NCBI RefSeq assembly: GCF_030272615.1 | Contig: NC_081405.1 | Location: forward strand, 473,050,008-473,114,007 | DNA: 64,000 bases | Direction of reading: 5' to 3' | From: Cryptomeria japonica | Taxonomy: Eukaryota > Streptophyta > Pinopsida > Cupressales > Cupressaceae | Shown: positions 21,911 to 35,240 of the stretch, in pieces | Layout: each line of letters opens with the position of its first letter | Position numbering within the stretch: the first letter of the stretch is position 1 | Notes under the pieces: generated by a model | Told to the model about the DNA's origin: nothing | The model's input: only the letters and a program-made list of their open reading frames with translations | Database searches by the model: none | Position numbers and translations under genes: made by a program

Positions 21911-24836
21911 GATTTCAAGGCTTGTTTTCCCCCACTTGACATTCTATACGAAAAAATAAATTAATATTAGAACCGTTTGACAAATCAGAACCACAGTTTC
22001 AAGTTTTCATTTTTTGTTATTTTTGATTCTTTGAATTTTGTCCATATTAAGTTTAGCAAATATTTTTCATCCTGAGAATAATAAATACATGTTATTTTAT
22101 AGTCTAATTGAGGGAAAAAAACAGCAGAAAAAAGCAAGACAATCATTCGATTCATCTATAAATTTTAGTTTTATTTGACTAAATTTTAGATATTAATGTC
22201 CACTAGTTACCAGAAATTAGAAATATAATTTATTTAAGCTTTAATGTGCTTTAGCCTTTGGCTTTTCCTTTAACTTATTCTGAAATCTAGTGCATTCATA
22301 GAATACAATCCTGAATCCTTATTACAATCATGAAATGTATTAAGAAAATGAACTATGATTGAAAATGAAGGCAATGATTCAATGAACTATGTTTGAAAAT
22401 GAAGTTGAACTATGCCTGAAAATAAAAAATGTCTGGGTGTCTACAAAGGAAGACAAAATCTGAAAATCAATAAAAATCTGGCAGTTTTGATGTCTTCCTT
22501 GGCGGCATTGATGGCTTCCTGCTGTGGGTAATTGCCACTTAAAGCATTTAGGTTTTTTATGTTTCACCTTTTTAATGCCTTTGTGGTTGGGGTACTCGCG
22601 GGAGATGCCAGGATTATTGGCGTGAGATGAGACATCGAAGTTCTTCATTAAGCAGTCTTCTTTGCAATGTGATGTTTTACTGGAGACATGTCTCCTGGTT
22701 ACCTTGATATATATATATCACATTGTTATTATCTGAAAGTTGCAAACTGATATATAAGAAATGCAAATGGTTACAAAATTACAACAGCTTAAACTCCCTC
22801 TCATTTAATATTCAGAGTCAATGATTTCAGCATACTGATAACAATGACGCATGAACACCAGATTGATTACACTTCAAAAGATCATGAAGCCCTACAAATG
22901 TTGGTACAATAGTATTTTGATTCAATTGTGCAATGCTTTTATTCGCTTTGTACCTTAATGGATAGTATGAAAGCCATCATAGACCAAGGAATATTCTGTA
23001 TGCAGCAATGACAGCTTACTCTCAATACCCAGCTGTTAAATAATTACTGGTGACTTGATATTGGAAGACTGTGGTGGGCATGAAGCAAACAAATGCTGCC
23101 TCCTGCGCTTCCAATTCCTTAATAACAGAAGTTCAAATAATATTTAAGGATGAGAACACCATGTGGGACCCAAGTTGAAGCTGTGGTAGATGCTGTTTCA
23201 CTTAATATGACTCACAAAATAATAAAATATCCTAAACCATAAATAATATATGGCTGGCACTTGTTTGGAAGATCATGTGTTGGTCCTAAATAATACTAGG
23301 TTGCGTTGACATGTTGTGACTTGTGAGCCCTCAATAATCATCAGCAATTTTCCTCACACATCATTCATAATTTGCAATGTCCATTGTACGGATTACAAAA
23401 AGACTGAAGCGGTAGATATCAGAGATTGTCCCATTTAAAGGAAGCAAAATGTATAATATGGGCCCCACTAAACAAATTCAGACTTTATTTCCTTGTCTTT
23501 TGTACCAGCAGCTTATTAACAAAGATGGAAGTAGTCCACCAATGGTACAATAGGACAATGGTACGGCTATTATTTGTAGCCAATAATAACAACTGTCAAC
23601 TGCAATTTACCTCATATGAACATAATTCTTTCACAGATATGCAACAATAATACATGTAAATTGCAAATTCAACAAATGAGATTCGAACCAGCGACCCACA
23701 CCAAACCTTGGATCTCCAATATCTTCATCAATATCGCTGGTATGAAAATTTGCTTGCAAATCCAAATTGTTTCGGCACAATTGCGAATCTAGAGTAGAAT
23801 AACCCCACAATGAGCAAGAGGGTTTTTGTCCTCAAACTCATGATGGAGAATTGAAGGATTTTCATCCTTGAATGCACCAAAACTCCAAATTGGCAAAAAA
23901 ATAAAATGAAATGACATAATTGGATGATTTTCTTTATTCTCTTGCCTACTTTTTCTAGTTCTTTTTTTTTTTGGCCCGCCATTGTTTCGTTTTAATATTA
24001 ATGTTATTTTCCCTCTGGGGATTCGAAAATACTTTTTAAAATTACATCCAGTGGCCCCTTTTGAATTATATTTCAAACAAGCATTTTAATAAGAAAGTTA
24101 AACATTAAATAATATTTAAGTGGCCTTGTTTAGAAAATGAAGTGATCGGGCCCTACTTAAAATATTATCATTTTTTTATTTTTATTTTTATTTTGAAAAA
24201 TGGACATGACAAAAGCAGCTTCAATGATTCAATTTTGTAAGTGAGATAGAGCATTCTTTCATATGTGTGATGTTAAGATCTTTTCTGATGTTGTGGGGCT
24301 AGACAGTTGGGAATGAAATCCTTTGAACTAATGCACATGTGCTTTAATCCAGATATACGAAATTGGTGGGGGTTCTGGAACCTGTGCAAAGTGTATATTA
24401 GACTACATGATGCTGCATGCACCAGCAAAGGTGTACAATAATATGACTTACACGTAAAACTCTTAAACTCAGTATACTGATTTTTTTTTGGTAAAAAAGA
24501 TTCATCTTATGCTAAAACTAAGTAGTAGTTTTGCATTGAAATTATAAAAATTTGGATTCATCACAATTTTTTGATGGCTTTTTCTGATTTTTTAAATGAA
24601 TTCATTGTTGCTTGCATATACAAATAATTTTTTTTATTTTAACCTTTTTTATGGAATAAAATGTTCTAGTCTTTATATTTTATTAAATTTTTTACTTATT
24701 TAAACTAATTTATATTAATTTTAACTATTTTATGCCAATTTTTAGTGATTTATGTTAAATTTAGGTTAATTTCTTGTATCTAAATTTTAAAATGTTGTGC
24801 TTTCATTTTGTATGTGTAGGTTAAATACATCATATA
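21911..24836. other. Non-coding, no recognised gene
   Basis: AT-rich sequence without a convincing coding relic. An open frame on the minus strand at 22379-22648 has no family I recognise. Near 23675-23695 the minus strand contains GGTTCGAATCTCA, a tRNA B-box-like word without a matching tRNA fold. Confidence 0.4.
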
Positions 24837-27336
24837 ATGGCAAATAGAGAAGCTTCTAGATCAGGTCAGCCATAGGCTCCACCCCATTAGTGCAGCCACC
24901 GATTATAGACACTTGTCTTGTTGGAGTTAGAGACTTTTCTTGGAAATATGGTGTGTAGGGACCGGATCCTGGGTTAGTTATCTGCAAATGTCAGAAGCTA
25001 TATTATGGAGGCATAGTTTGCCTCAAATACCATCTTGCTGGCATTGCTCATCGTGATGCCAAACCTTGTACCAAGACTAGTGAAGAGATAAAAAGAGAGA
25101 TGTACTTTCATTGGTAGAAGAGAAAAAATTGCAAAGGGAGAAAACATGGGCAGCCATAGCTAGTGGTCATGGTCCTCAACTGCAACCAGAATTAGATGAA
25201 TATACGACACGTCAAGGCATAGTGGGCTCTCTTCGTGGCCCATGCATCCAAAGCACATTGACCTCCATTTCATCTACTTCAAGTAGAGTGCCAATGCCTA
25301 CACCTACAACATTCCACAGTCTTTTGTGTCCAAAAACACACTTGGAGCACATCTATCTTTGAAAGCTGCAGGATGGAATAGGGAGGTGCATGAACATGTA
25401 GATATGGCATGTGCCAATTTTTGGCATATCAACATTCCTTTCAATGTGGTGAATAGTCCTTATTGGGAGAAATTGGTAATTGCATTGACAATTGTGCGGA
25501 AAGGCTGCAAGGCGCCTTCTTGTAAAGAGTTGAGAGGGAGGTTAATTTATACTTACAGTAATTTATGTTGAATTTTAGGTTAAATTTATGTTCAATTTTA
25601 TAGTAATCTATGTTGAATTTAGGCTTTTTTTGGTATTTAAAAATAAAAATTTTGTACTTTCATTTTGTACTTGTAGGTTCCTCACAAATGTGACCTAAAG
25701 GGCAAGGCTAATAGTGGGAGAACAAAAGAAGCAATGGAAAAAATATGGCTGAACTATTCCATTAGATAGGTGGACAGATGGGAAAAATTACACCATTATC
25801 AATTTTTTGGTAGCTTTTGATTTTTTTGAAATTGATGGATGCCTCTATCAAAGTCAAATTGCAAAAACATTGTGTCTAAATGTTGGAAGAAGTTGTCATG
25901 GAGGTTGGTGTAGATAGTGTGGTACAAATCATAACTGATAATACAACATATGTGGCAGTTGGGAGATTGCTTCAAAACAAGTGTAAGACACTTTTTTGGA
26001 CACCTTGCATAGCACATTGCCTTGAAATTCTTTTGGAGGACATATGAAAAACTTGAATGGGTAACATCAATTGTAGATGATGCAAGGAGCATAACAAAAT
26101 TTTATTTACAGTCACCCTTGGGTTCTTAATTTGATGGGATATCGCACCCAAGGGAAATAGTAGGTAAAAGATAGACTATCACAAGGTTTGCAACAACTCT
26201 CCTAACGATGCAAAGTATTATTGGTTTGTTGACTTCTTTGAAATAGATGTTTGTGATTCAAGCATGGCTAGACTCATCTTTTTCAAAGAAGCCTAAAGGA
26301 GACATTATTGCAAGCATAATCTTTGACAACTTTTTTGCACAAAGAGCTAAAGAGATCGTGAAAGTAACTTGAAAACTTTTAATATAAATTCAAATTGAAT
26401 ATTTATTTTATTTTTTAAATTTAAGTCTTTCATTATAAATTTGTAACTTTAATCTTCTGTATTTGTAAATTGTAGGTGTTGGGGCCCTTAGCTAGAGTTC
26501 TTCATTTGGTAGATGGGGATCAAAGCCCAATGAGGTATATATTGAGGCCATGGATAGGGCCAAAGAATCCATCAGAAATGATTACAAGGTGGACAACCTC
26601 AAATTTGATCCCATTTAGGAGATCATTGATAGCAGGTGGAACAATCAACTCCACCACCCCATCCATGCAGTAGGGTACTTCCTCAACCCCTTTCTTTTAA
26701 TTCAAATAGCTTCTCAAATCTTAATGGAGAGGTTATGGAGGGCCTCATGACATGCATTGAGAGGATGAGACAACAACTTGAGGTGAGAGACCTCAATATC
26801 CAAGAATTGGAAAGTTACAAGGTTGGAAAGGGTAGATTCTTTTCTTTGGAGCTAGCTACCCGAGGAAGAACCACCCAAAGACACCAGGTATAAAATTTGG
26901 AGTCTTTATATCATATGCATCTTAGATGTTACAAAATTAAAATTTACAACTATTGATAATTTGATAAAATGTGTTAACTTTTCTTTCTAAGTCATCAATA
27001 TTTTATTTTGTGGATTCTTGGTGGACAAATTGGGGTACAAATAGCCCAAATATTCAAAAACTTGCTTGCTGCATTTTATGCCAACCTTGTTGTGCATCTA
27101 GTTTTGAGCGCAATTGGAGCTTGTTTGAGGCCATCTACATGAAGAAGACAAACAATTTAGCTAAAAAATGCATCAATGACTTTGTCTTTGTGTAATACAA
27201 CCTTTGGCTGCACACAAGGGCAGAGCAAAAATTAGAGGATCCCATTGATTTGGATGAGATAGATCCTTATAGCGATTGGATGGGGCGGGATGAGTATTGT
27301 CCTTTCTTAATTGAAGATGAGCTGTGTTATTGTTAA
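24837..27336 (+). pseudogene. hAT transposase gene, near full length, decayed
   Basis: The ATG at 24837 follows a TTTGTATGTGTAG splice-acceptor-like site. In order: a BED-type zinc finger region (ICKCQKLYYGGIVCLKYHLA) near 24980, FWHINIPFNVVNSPYWEKLV near 25420, the DUF659-type core with RWTDGKNYTIINFLVAF near 25780, VVQIITDNTTYVAVGRLL and WTPCIAHCLEILLEDI near 25920-26040, AMDRAKESI and HHPIHAVGYFLNPF near 26550-26690, then the dimerisation segment FERNWSLFEAIYMKKTNNLA near 27105 and DPIDLDEIDPYSDWMG. AT-rich gaps (about 25570-25675, 26370-26475, 26890-26985) look like introns. Many stops and shifts show it is inactive. TIRs were not located. Confidence 0.88.
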
Positions 27337-27660
27337 CTGGGATAGAATACTTTGCGGTGGAGATGCATTTGAAAATTCATTCTCGCCATGGTTTGAAACC
27401 AAACTTCTTTAGGATTAGTAACAAGAATCTATAGTAGACTTGATCATATGCTTTAATTATGTCTAGTTAGACATACTTTTTTGTCAATGGAGATGATAGA
27501 GTGGACAACTTCATGGGCTTTTATTATTTCAGCCATGATTGTTTTGTTTAGAGTGAAGCTACTTTGTTCGTTCGATATTATCATAGGAACTAATAATTTT
27601 AGCCTCTTTGCAATTAGTTTGGAGATGATTTGATACATATTATTTGCGTTATTTTCATTT
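27337..27660 (-). pseudogene. LINE (non-LTR) reverse transcriptase fragment
   Basis: The minus strand reads MYQIISKLIAKRLKLLVPMI then ISNEQSSFTLNKTI and, after a shift, IKAYDQVYYRFLLLILKKFG. These are the RT segments of plant LINEs around the first catalytic Asp (normally KAYDR or KAFD). About 100 residues survive, with stops, and the endonuclease and the rest of RT are missing. LINE RT primes on nicked target DNA; this piece is inactive. Confidence 0.88.
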
Positions 27661-28545
27661 TTTTGTCAATAGTCATTTGAGTGGTTTTGGCATAGTTGGG
27701 ACTCTCTTCGGTATTTTTTCCAAAGTCATTTTGTATCTTATTTTGTTTAATTGATTTTTTTTCTTTTTTTTAAACTTTACTTTTCTCTTTTGCTTAAGTT
27801 GGCACATTGGTAGAACTTTTGTGGCTTTTTGCTCCTGGGTGAATTTTTCTAAATTCTGATTGCACTTGTGGACGTAAATTGAAAAATGGGTTTTGCTCAT
27901 AAAATTTCATAAAAACATTTGAAAATTGATTTTAGCATTTTGGTGTGTTTGAAGGTGATTTTGCCACATTCATATGCTGTCATTTTGGTTACAAAACTCC
28001 TCCCTTTTCCTTCATTCTTGATTTTGTATTTTAATGATAGCGAAGATATTTAATGGCATTTATTTGGCGAAGATATTTAATGGCATTTATTTGACTTTAA
28101 ACACATCCAGATTATAATCACAATGCCAAAGGCATCCAAAATGGCTGACATGAGGGGAAAAGGAACTAGTCACAAGGGTGAACATGGTTGTTTCAGTAGG
28201 GGTACATCACTCTATTATTTATTCCATACACTGGCTCTTCAAGAGCTTGCTTCTATAGAATTGCATTTTTTATTGAGATAATAATCATTAGCATTCTTGG
28301 ACGTTGTGTTTAATTTATTAACTCTGTCTATATCCTCGTGAGCTTTTGATTTAATTTTTATCCTCTATTTTGCATTCTATTTTAAAAAATACTGGGGTCA
28401 TGGGTTAATATGTTTTAAGTTCTCACTGAATTGCTTGATAGGCTATCTTGCAAAGAATAGTTTTGAGGGTTTGGTTATTGCAGTCTGTTTTTAGATTGGT
28501 CTATCTAGTTTAGATGTTGAACTTTTTAGTCCACATTGTTTGCAG
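27661..28545. other. No recognised element; upstream of exon candidate
   Basis: 27670-27900 may hold more degenerate LINE sequence on the minus strand. A short duplication of GGCGAAGATATTTAATGGCA lies near 28040-28085. A plus-strand ATG frame near 28124 (MPKASKMADMRGKGTSHKG) followed by GTGAAC could be a first exon, but this is speculative. The last 40 bp form a normal pyrimidine-rich splice acceptor. Confidence 0.35.
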
Positions 28546-28664
28546 GTCTGTAGAGATTAGTCCAGCTTTGGCTAGCAAGCAAGTTGAAAGAATTGCTGAA
28601 GTGAGCAGTCATTTGAAACGATTTAATGTTGAATGTCGAAATGCAACTGACAAAAGTGGATGGG
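28546..28664 (+). CDS. Isolated internal exon of an unidentified host gene
   Basis: Preceded by TTTTTAGTCCACATTGTTTGCAG and followed by GTGAGTATAG, both strong plant splice sites. The 119 bp hold one open phase: one base, 39 codons, one base. The peptide starts SVEISPALASKQVERIAEVS and continues SHLKRFNVECRNATDKSGW, hydrophilic and probably helical, with no stop, unlike the neighbouring transposon relics. I do not recognise the protein. Conifer genes often have introns of many kilobases filled with transposons, so the partner exons may lie far away. An orphaned exon of a pseudogene is the alternative. Confidence 0.45.
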
Positions 28665-31137
28665 GTGAGTATAGAGTTACTTCATCCCGAGTATATGCTA
28701 TTTGTAAATTCCCAGATCTTTGACTTTAAGACAAAATTTTAGCCTTTATAAGGGTATTACTCTGTAATTGCAATATTTTCAGGGTTATCTCAAATTATAA
28801 GGATAAACTCCGTGAATGTGATCCTATCTTATCTGAAATAGAAACATTAGAAGCAGCAATTTTTGCATGTATATTCCTAGTTTTGGTGTATTATATTATT
28901 GTGCTGAAAGAAAGTGTTTAATTTTCTAAGAAGGAATTTTGCATTTGGGTTTTAATGAGGCTGAATGGTCATTCAACTAAGTGGATTCAAAGGATTTTAA
29001 GGTATTTTTAAACATCTTGGATGTATTACTTCTTGGATCAGTGGCCCTATGACTTCATCCCTTGAAATGATATTATGAACATCTTGTGGTCCAGGCTTGC
29101 TTAATGATGTTAATAAGTTTCCTGTGTTCAGCAAGTTGTCAAAGAAGGTTTTAGTTATACTTCTGTAGATTCTATTTGAATTCATTTGTGCTTTTGAAAG
29201 AATGTTCAAGTGATAATTCTAGTGTAGGAGTGCTGGAAATTGGTTCTCGACATCTTTTGAATCCAGAGGAATTTTTAATTACTCTGGTGTTACAGAGAAT
29301 TTTCTTCAATGTCTTGTGTAAAATATTTTTATCCTTATGGCATATCTTTTTCACTAAAGATTCAGGCATTTTTCATTAAGGCATAGTTTAGTCAAATCTG
29401 AAATGGTGACTGTGGGCATATGGTTTTGCTTTTAGTTCAGATAACAGTGATATGGCAACTCACATCTGGTAACCGTAAACCTTTGCAAAACTTTCATGAA
29501 GATCCAAGGTTCAGATGGGTAGGAATAATATTGGAATGAAAAATTAAGGAAAAAATAATTGATGTGCACTGGTTTTCTTTTCTATAAGGAAAAACCTTTT
29601 GAGCTGATGAAGATATTATGCCTCCTCAAGATATTTGGCAAGATCTCGCTACTACAACATATCTATAAGGATAATGATCTTTACCTATTTGGTCGGGTCC
29701 TCCACACCCTTGAGGGTCATGACTATTGCATACTCAACCTTGAACTCAGTTTAAAGTACCATCCTTTGGGACAAGTTGAAGATGTTGAAGAAAAAATTTA
29801 ATCACTTGATCTTGACTGTCCAATTCTATGGTGGGTATTGATTGTGCAAATTGTGCTTGCAACACTTGTTCGACATTTTCCTCCATTGAGTTTTCATTTG
29901 ATAACTCTCCAGGTTTGAAATTTCAAGCATATCATTATCAAAGTATGCGTGTTGAAGCAAACAATCATCCTTGGTCACAAACTTTGCCATTCATCATTCC
30001 ATAGTGGTGGACCTTGCACAAATTGGTGAGAATTGTCGTCAAATAATATACCCTTAAGTAGGAGGAAACAATTACACTTTATTAATTCCACAGATACTAT
30101 CTTCATTGATCAACCATTTTTCTGCTTCAGGCATACCCAAACCCCGCGTTAACTAAATGACTGCTATCAAATGCTCAATTCTTGCTTCAGTATTATTTTA
30201 TGCAAGTTCCTCAATTAAACTGAAAAATATAAAGAGGAACATTTATGGTCCATTTTCTTATGTTGCGAGTCAATGCATTGTTTCCCCAAAAACGTTACTA
30301 GATTCTAATCATGCACAATAGACACAGGAGATTCTATCTTCTTTCACAAAACAAGTGATATGTTGTTTCTTCCAACATAGGAGCTTTTCTTCCATAGAAA
30401 ATAGGCATGTCTTGAGAGCTAGACAGGAAATCTAGCAGTTGCTCCTAATTAGCTACTTAAGGAATAAAGATAGGCTTTGAAAAACAGGTCAGTTGGTGGC
30501 TTTTCCAACAGATATTCCTTGTGTACTCTCTTCCTTGCAGCTCTTCACTTTTAAAGCTGTTTGATTCTATGAATATGTAGAATCATTAAATTTATTTACT
30601 TTTTCGGCACAAACTAGTTGATTGTGAATATATCTTGTCATAGAGTTGCTATTAGGCTCATCTCAAAGATGTTAAATGTTGCTCAAAAACCTTTGATAAT
30701 CTAACTTGGAGGCTGTCATGAGCTATATCATGCAATGCATTTTGGATAATGTTGAGCAACGTGGTTCTTGCCTCATTGAAAGAACCAAAATGTTGTAGTA
30801 GGTGCCCCCAAGGCAAGCTTGTTAGATAGAGAAGGTAGTCTAAATTTATCACTTCTGTTATTCCTTTGAAGATGCCACTAATATTGCTGCATTGGGCTAT
30901 TTTGCTGAAATTGCCTCTTCATGTTTACTATATCTATCACTAGTTTTTAGAACAAAGGATCAATGGAAGCTGGAACCATAGGCTTGATGGAAACTTTTTT
31001 GGTTTCGTTGGTAGTGATTGTGTCATCCTTTAGCCCGATTGCTTGGGCTTGGGCTTCTTCAAGCTCATCATTTCACAAGTTTTGATTAGAAATGAAACAT
31101 TTGATTGGTTGTTGATGGTGTTTTTATGCATGATCGA
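28665..31137. other. Non-coding, no recognised feature
   Basis: If 28546-28664 is an exon this would be intron. Short open frames here (for example 29559-29801) match nothing I know. Confidence 0.4.
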
Positions 31138-31480
31138 ACACAGAATAAAGTATTGAATGCTCTATCCTCTCTTGAACAAAGACTTCTCAATGCTGAATAT
31201 GGAAAAGGATCACTTGAGACAACTTGAAGGTTTACAATGTTAGGTTTTGATGTGTTGGATAGCTTCAATGGTGTGATGTGTTTGCTCTTATCAATTCAAG
31301 CTCAATGAATGCTATTCTTCGAATGATATTGCAATATCAGTCTTTCCTACGATTAATGATTTTTGATAAAAAAAGTGAAAAAGGAGCAAGGTTTAGGAAT
31401 GCTATGCTAATGCTAAGAATGCAAGACAATGGACAACTTCAAGCGAGCTCAACTAAGCTTTGCTTTAACATGCTATGAAC
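31138..31480 (+). repeat. Diverged repeat, copy 1
   Basis: Shares CAGAATAAA, CTATCCTCTCTTG, CTAATGCTG-like and GACAACCT-like words, in the same order, with 31987-32290. The two copies are old, with many differences and indels. Family unknown. Confidence 0.45.
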
Positions 31481-31986
31481 ATCTCCACAACGCTAGTGCA
31501 ATCTTCTAATGGTAGGTAGCTTGATGATTTTCAAATCACTTCCACAAACATAGATACCTTCAAGATGAAGCATATCAATGATGGATAGTAATTGAAGTTA
31601 AGCTTTAGCTATAATAGGTTCAATTGACTATGTAGGATACTTCACCATCGATGGAGTACTAGTAGTATGAACAATGAGAGCTTCACTATCAATCATGCAT
31701 ATGCATCTTTCATTCATCTAAAATACTTAAAGAAAATTCTATTCTAATCTTGTTTGTCTTTTCAAATATTAAGTTCTCTCATAAAAGGATGAAGAAACAA
31801 GCAAATGGTCCAAAACACAATAAGTCACCAATACTTAAATGATTTTTTAATTTTGTAGTATCGAGCAACAATTCTTCGAAACTCCTCTAATCAATCCTTT
31901 ACAAATGAAATGAGTGGAAATTATATAGTGCTCCCAAATACAATGTGTTGACGTGGTTAAAGTTGGATAATCGACTCCTTCCGGTC
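31481..31986. other. No recognised feature between two diverged repeat copies
   Basis: Non-coding. It may be part of the repeated family but does not align clearly by eye. Confidence 0.3.
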
Positions 31987-32290
31987 AACGCAGAATAAAA
32001 TGATTCTTGCTGAGTATTTCTATCCTCTCTTGTATAAGGAAATCCCTAATGCTGTTTTAGCTGATCAATGGGGACAACCTCAAGGTTCCAAATGTCAGTT
32101 CTTGATTGCAGGATAGCTCAGTTGTTTGATGCGTTTTGCTGGTAACACAAGGGGCCTTACGTTGACAACAAGCTGGTCTGCATCTGATGATGCTGCGATT
32201 CTCAAATGGCAAAATAAAAACAAAAGAGAAGGGTTTAGGGATCCTAAGTGCAATGATAGGAATGACTAGTGCTGCGGGTAGATAGATTTC
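31987..32290 (+). repeat. Diverged repeat, copy 2
   Basis: Counterpart of 31138-31480. It contains CTATCCTCTCTTGTATAAGG and GGGACAACCTCAAGGTTCCA. Confidence 0.45.
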
Positions 32291-33379
32291 CATAAACCAA
32301 TTCTTGTTTTGCCAGAGACACCCTCACAACTCGGCAAGAATGGTGCAAGCTCCAAAGGGATGAAGGATTTTCAGACTATGGGGATTCATCTAGGCACCCA
32401 ATTCTGGTGCAGCCTAAAAAGAATACCAACAGTTGAACTAAGCACAGTTTTAGGTTCAGACTAACCATGCACGGCGACCTACAATCAACATGGTATGAAC
32501 CTGAAATGCATCAAATACCCCCCACAATTCGCCATTAAAACCATTGAACTCTACTTCTAACAAGCTGGAAGAAAACCATGCAAACAGAATAAAACCAAAA
32601 TAACAAACACCGGATCAATGTTCATATATTGATTTTAGCTGCTATTACAACAATTTTTGCAACAGTTCTATGCTACTCCTAATAATCTAACTACTAAAAT
32701 CTAACCTTCTACAAAAACTCTAACCCTTTACAATAAGAAGCATCCTGCGTTTTATAGATTTTACAAATAGAACCAGAGGCTAGGATTGATTGCATCCAAT
32801 AGCCCTAATCTGCCTTCTAGAACTTGGCAGCTTTAACCCATGCCTAGTTAATCCTTTGTTATCCCCCCAACCACTTTCTCAACTACCTACAACTGTTTGG
32901 CATCAATTCAGGTCAATCTGGTAGTTGGAAATAACTGCCCTGTGTCCCCTCACTTTAAATTCATTAGACGGGGCCCACAAGCAGTTCTTTACATTAAACA
33001 ATTCAGTTTTGCAAACTGACTTTCTGGAATTAATTCCAGCTGTGCGTTTCTGAGAATGCATAGACTTGTAGCATTCTGAGTGTTCTTTTTGTCTTCGGTC
33101 TTGTTGGGACTTAAACTTTGCGGTTCAGGTGATGACACGCTTCTCCGTGCCTCGTTTTACGCTCTGCGGTGCGTTCTTTATTGGTAGCGCCTGGGACTGT
33201 CATTTTGATCTTGCACTTTGCATCCTCTCTTCTCAGTGTCAATTATGATCAAGTCTCCAATTTGAGCTTCCTGTTGACGCCTTAGCTTTTCTCTACGTTG
33301 TCGACCTGCAAACAATTAATTTAAACCAGGATTAATTACTTTGAAAAACTAAATAAATTAATTTAACAAATGTTAAATT
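32291..33379. other. Non-coding, possibly LTR
   Basis: No coding relic. 33120-33250 is locally GC-richer (for example CTCTGCGGTGCG), and the stretch ends in TCGACCTGCAAACAATTAAT just before the array. Possibly the end of an unrecognised LTR. Confidence 0.3.
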
Positions 33380-34740
33380 TTTCACGATGTTGGGCCTTGG
33401 TTCGGCAAAGACTAAAGACGTTCGCTTTGAAAACAATATAAGTCCCCTCCTTTGCAAAACTAGAATTTTAAAAAGCGACTTTTTAAACATGTACGCCAAG
33501 ATTCATTTTAAACATCGCTTTGCCTTTAGCACAAAATTCGGCCAATTGTTGAAGGATGTGCGATTTGTTTCTTTAAGTAAAAACGTCATTCTCACTTAAA
33601 ACAAAATTCGGTTGATTTGTGCAAAATGTGTGATTTTGTTTTAACGTTTTAAAATGCCTCTACATTCAGCCATAAAATTCGGCCCTTTAAACAAAAATGA
33701 GCGACCTCTCCCTTCTTGTAAATTTAACAAAAATGCCTAACTTCTGATGATTTGATTTGTTGCTTTTGAGAGGGTTTGGAGAGAAAATACAAAAGAGATG
33801 CTTTGAAACGCCCAAGCTTATAATGCCAAATTCGGGTTTATCAAGAGAATTGCGCAAATTTTATTTTATTGGCTTCAAATACCCTCCTTTGATATGAAAT
33901 TTGGGCATTCACATTAAAAAGTGCGATTTTTAGTTATCACTTAAAGTGCCTAACTTTGGCTTGAAAAATTTGGCCATTTCTTATGGAATTAGCGAATTTC
34001 CACCAATTGCATTTCTACTTAATGAATTTCGGGACTTTTCATAAAATATGCGATTTTGTTTTACCAAGTTTAACGCCCCATATCATTGAATGAAACTCGC
34101 GCTTTACAGGAGAAATGCGCGACTTTGGTCTTTGCCTTTGAATCAAACTTCGGGCATTTAGGCTGAAACCCGCGATTTTCCACCAAGTGCCCTCGCGATT
34201 TTACATTTTCGGCCAAATTAGAGGTTCTATGCGATTTCGCGAAGGCATTTTGACATGCGATTCTCACTTGGTTTCAAACAAAACTCGCGTATTTAGGGAG
34301 TTTTGCACGATTTTGCGCCTTCTCTCTTGTGCTTGAAAACGCGCGACTCTGTCCCTTCGCCAAACTTTCTCAGATGTCTCACCAAACTTGGGTGCTACTT
34401 AGGGTTTTGATTATGCTCGGGTATTCTAGGTGAAAAACTTGATTTTGCTTCTTGAACGCCCTTCACTCGATGATTTTAGGGTTTTTGAGTGAATTTGGGT
34501 GATTTCCTTTCTTTTGTTCGCCCTTTCAACAGACTTACAAACTCGGGCATCTTAACCTACATATGTGATTTTGCTTTTCTAACTTCTTAAACACCCATTT
34601 CATTTTTGTGAAATTCGGGAATTTCTACGTTTTGTGCGAATTTTAGGCTTCTTGGTTCTGGTTTAGAACAAACTTCGGGTTTTGATACTTAATGCCTAAC
34701 TTGCCAGTCAGGCATTTTGATTTTTCTGAGCGATTTTCTT
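33380..34740 (+). repeat. Degenerate array of TTCGGGCATTT and TGCGATTTTG words
   Basis: About a dozen AAATTCGG/ACTTCGGG words (near 33536, 33604, 33676, 33830, 34022, 34128, 34205, 34615, 34673) alternate with TGCGATTTT/GCGCGACTT words (near 33559, 33926, 34048, 34100, 34168, 34228, 34255, 34305, 34340). The spacing is about 60-75 bp where regular. CpG survives in these words. No ORF of interest. Confidence 0.65.
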
Positions 34741-34870
34741 TTTTTTGGTAATGCATGGTAGCTTATGCAAGATAAGATCTTCCTAACCTTGTTCTGTTAT
34801 TTATCTACATGCTTCATGTCTGATTTATATTGCATATGATTATCGGATTGTACAAATATTGCTTATCATT

Positions 34871-35240
34871 ATGCTATTGGGCTAACAACCCGATAGCATG
34901 TTAATGTCAATTGTTAATTGGCATTAATATGCTATCGGGGTATTAACCCGATAGCATATTAAATGCCATAAGTTATCGGGTTAAATTCGCTGATACATAC
35001 TTGCTATCGGGTGCATAAACATTGGCACCGATTCACATCTGTTATCGGGCTTAATTATATCAGGTATATTTGTTATCGGGTTTAATGAATACACCGCTTC
35101 ATTTGGCATTAAAATTGGTTAACAAATGCATCGGTTGGATTATATACATCGTGCACTTTGAATCATCGGTGTTTATATGAACTGATTCATTATATTGATC
35201 AGTCATTATATTATGATATTACAATATGCTATCGGGGGTT
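34871..35240. repeat. CTATCGGG repeat cluster with hairpins
   Basis: The word CTATCGGG or TTATCGGG, or its complement, occurs about eight times at 30-40 bp spacing. Two pairs face each other and form stems: 34871-34899 and 34924-34962. The latter has perfect 16-bp arms around a 7-nt loop. Confidence 0.7.

Noticed and set aside
23675-23740. tRNA gene on the minus strand
   Set aside because: A B-box-like GGTTCGAATCTCA is present, but no A box at the right distance and no acceptor or anticodon stems pair. At most a SINE or tRNA-derived scrap.
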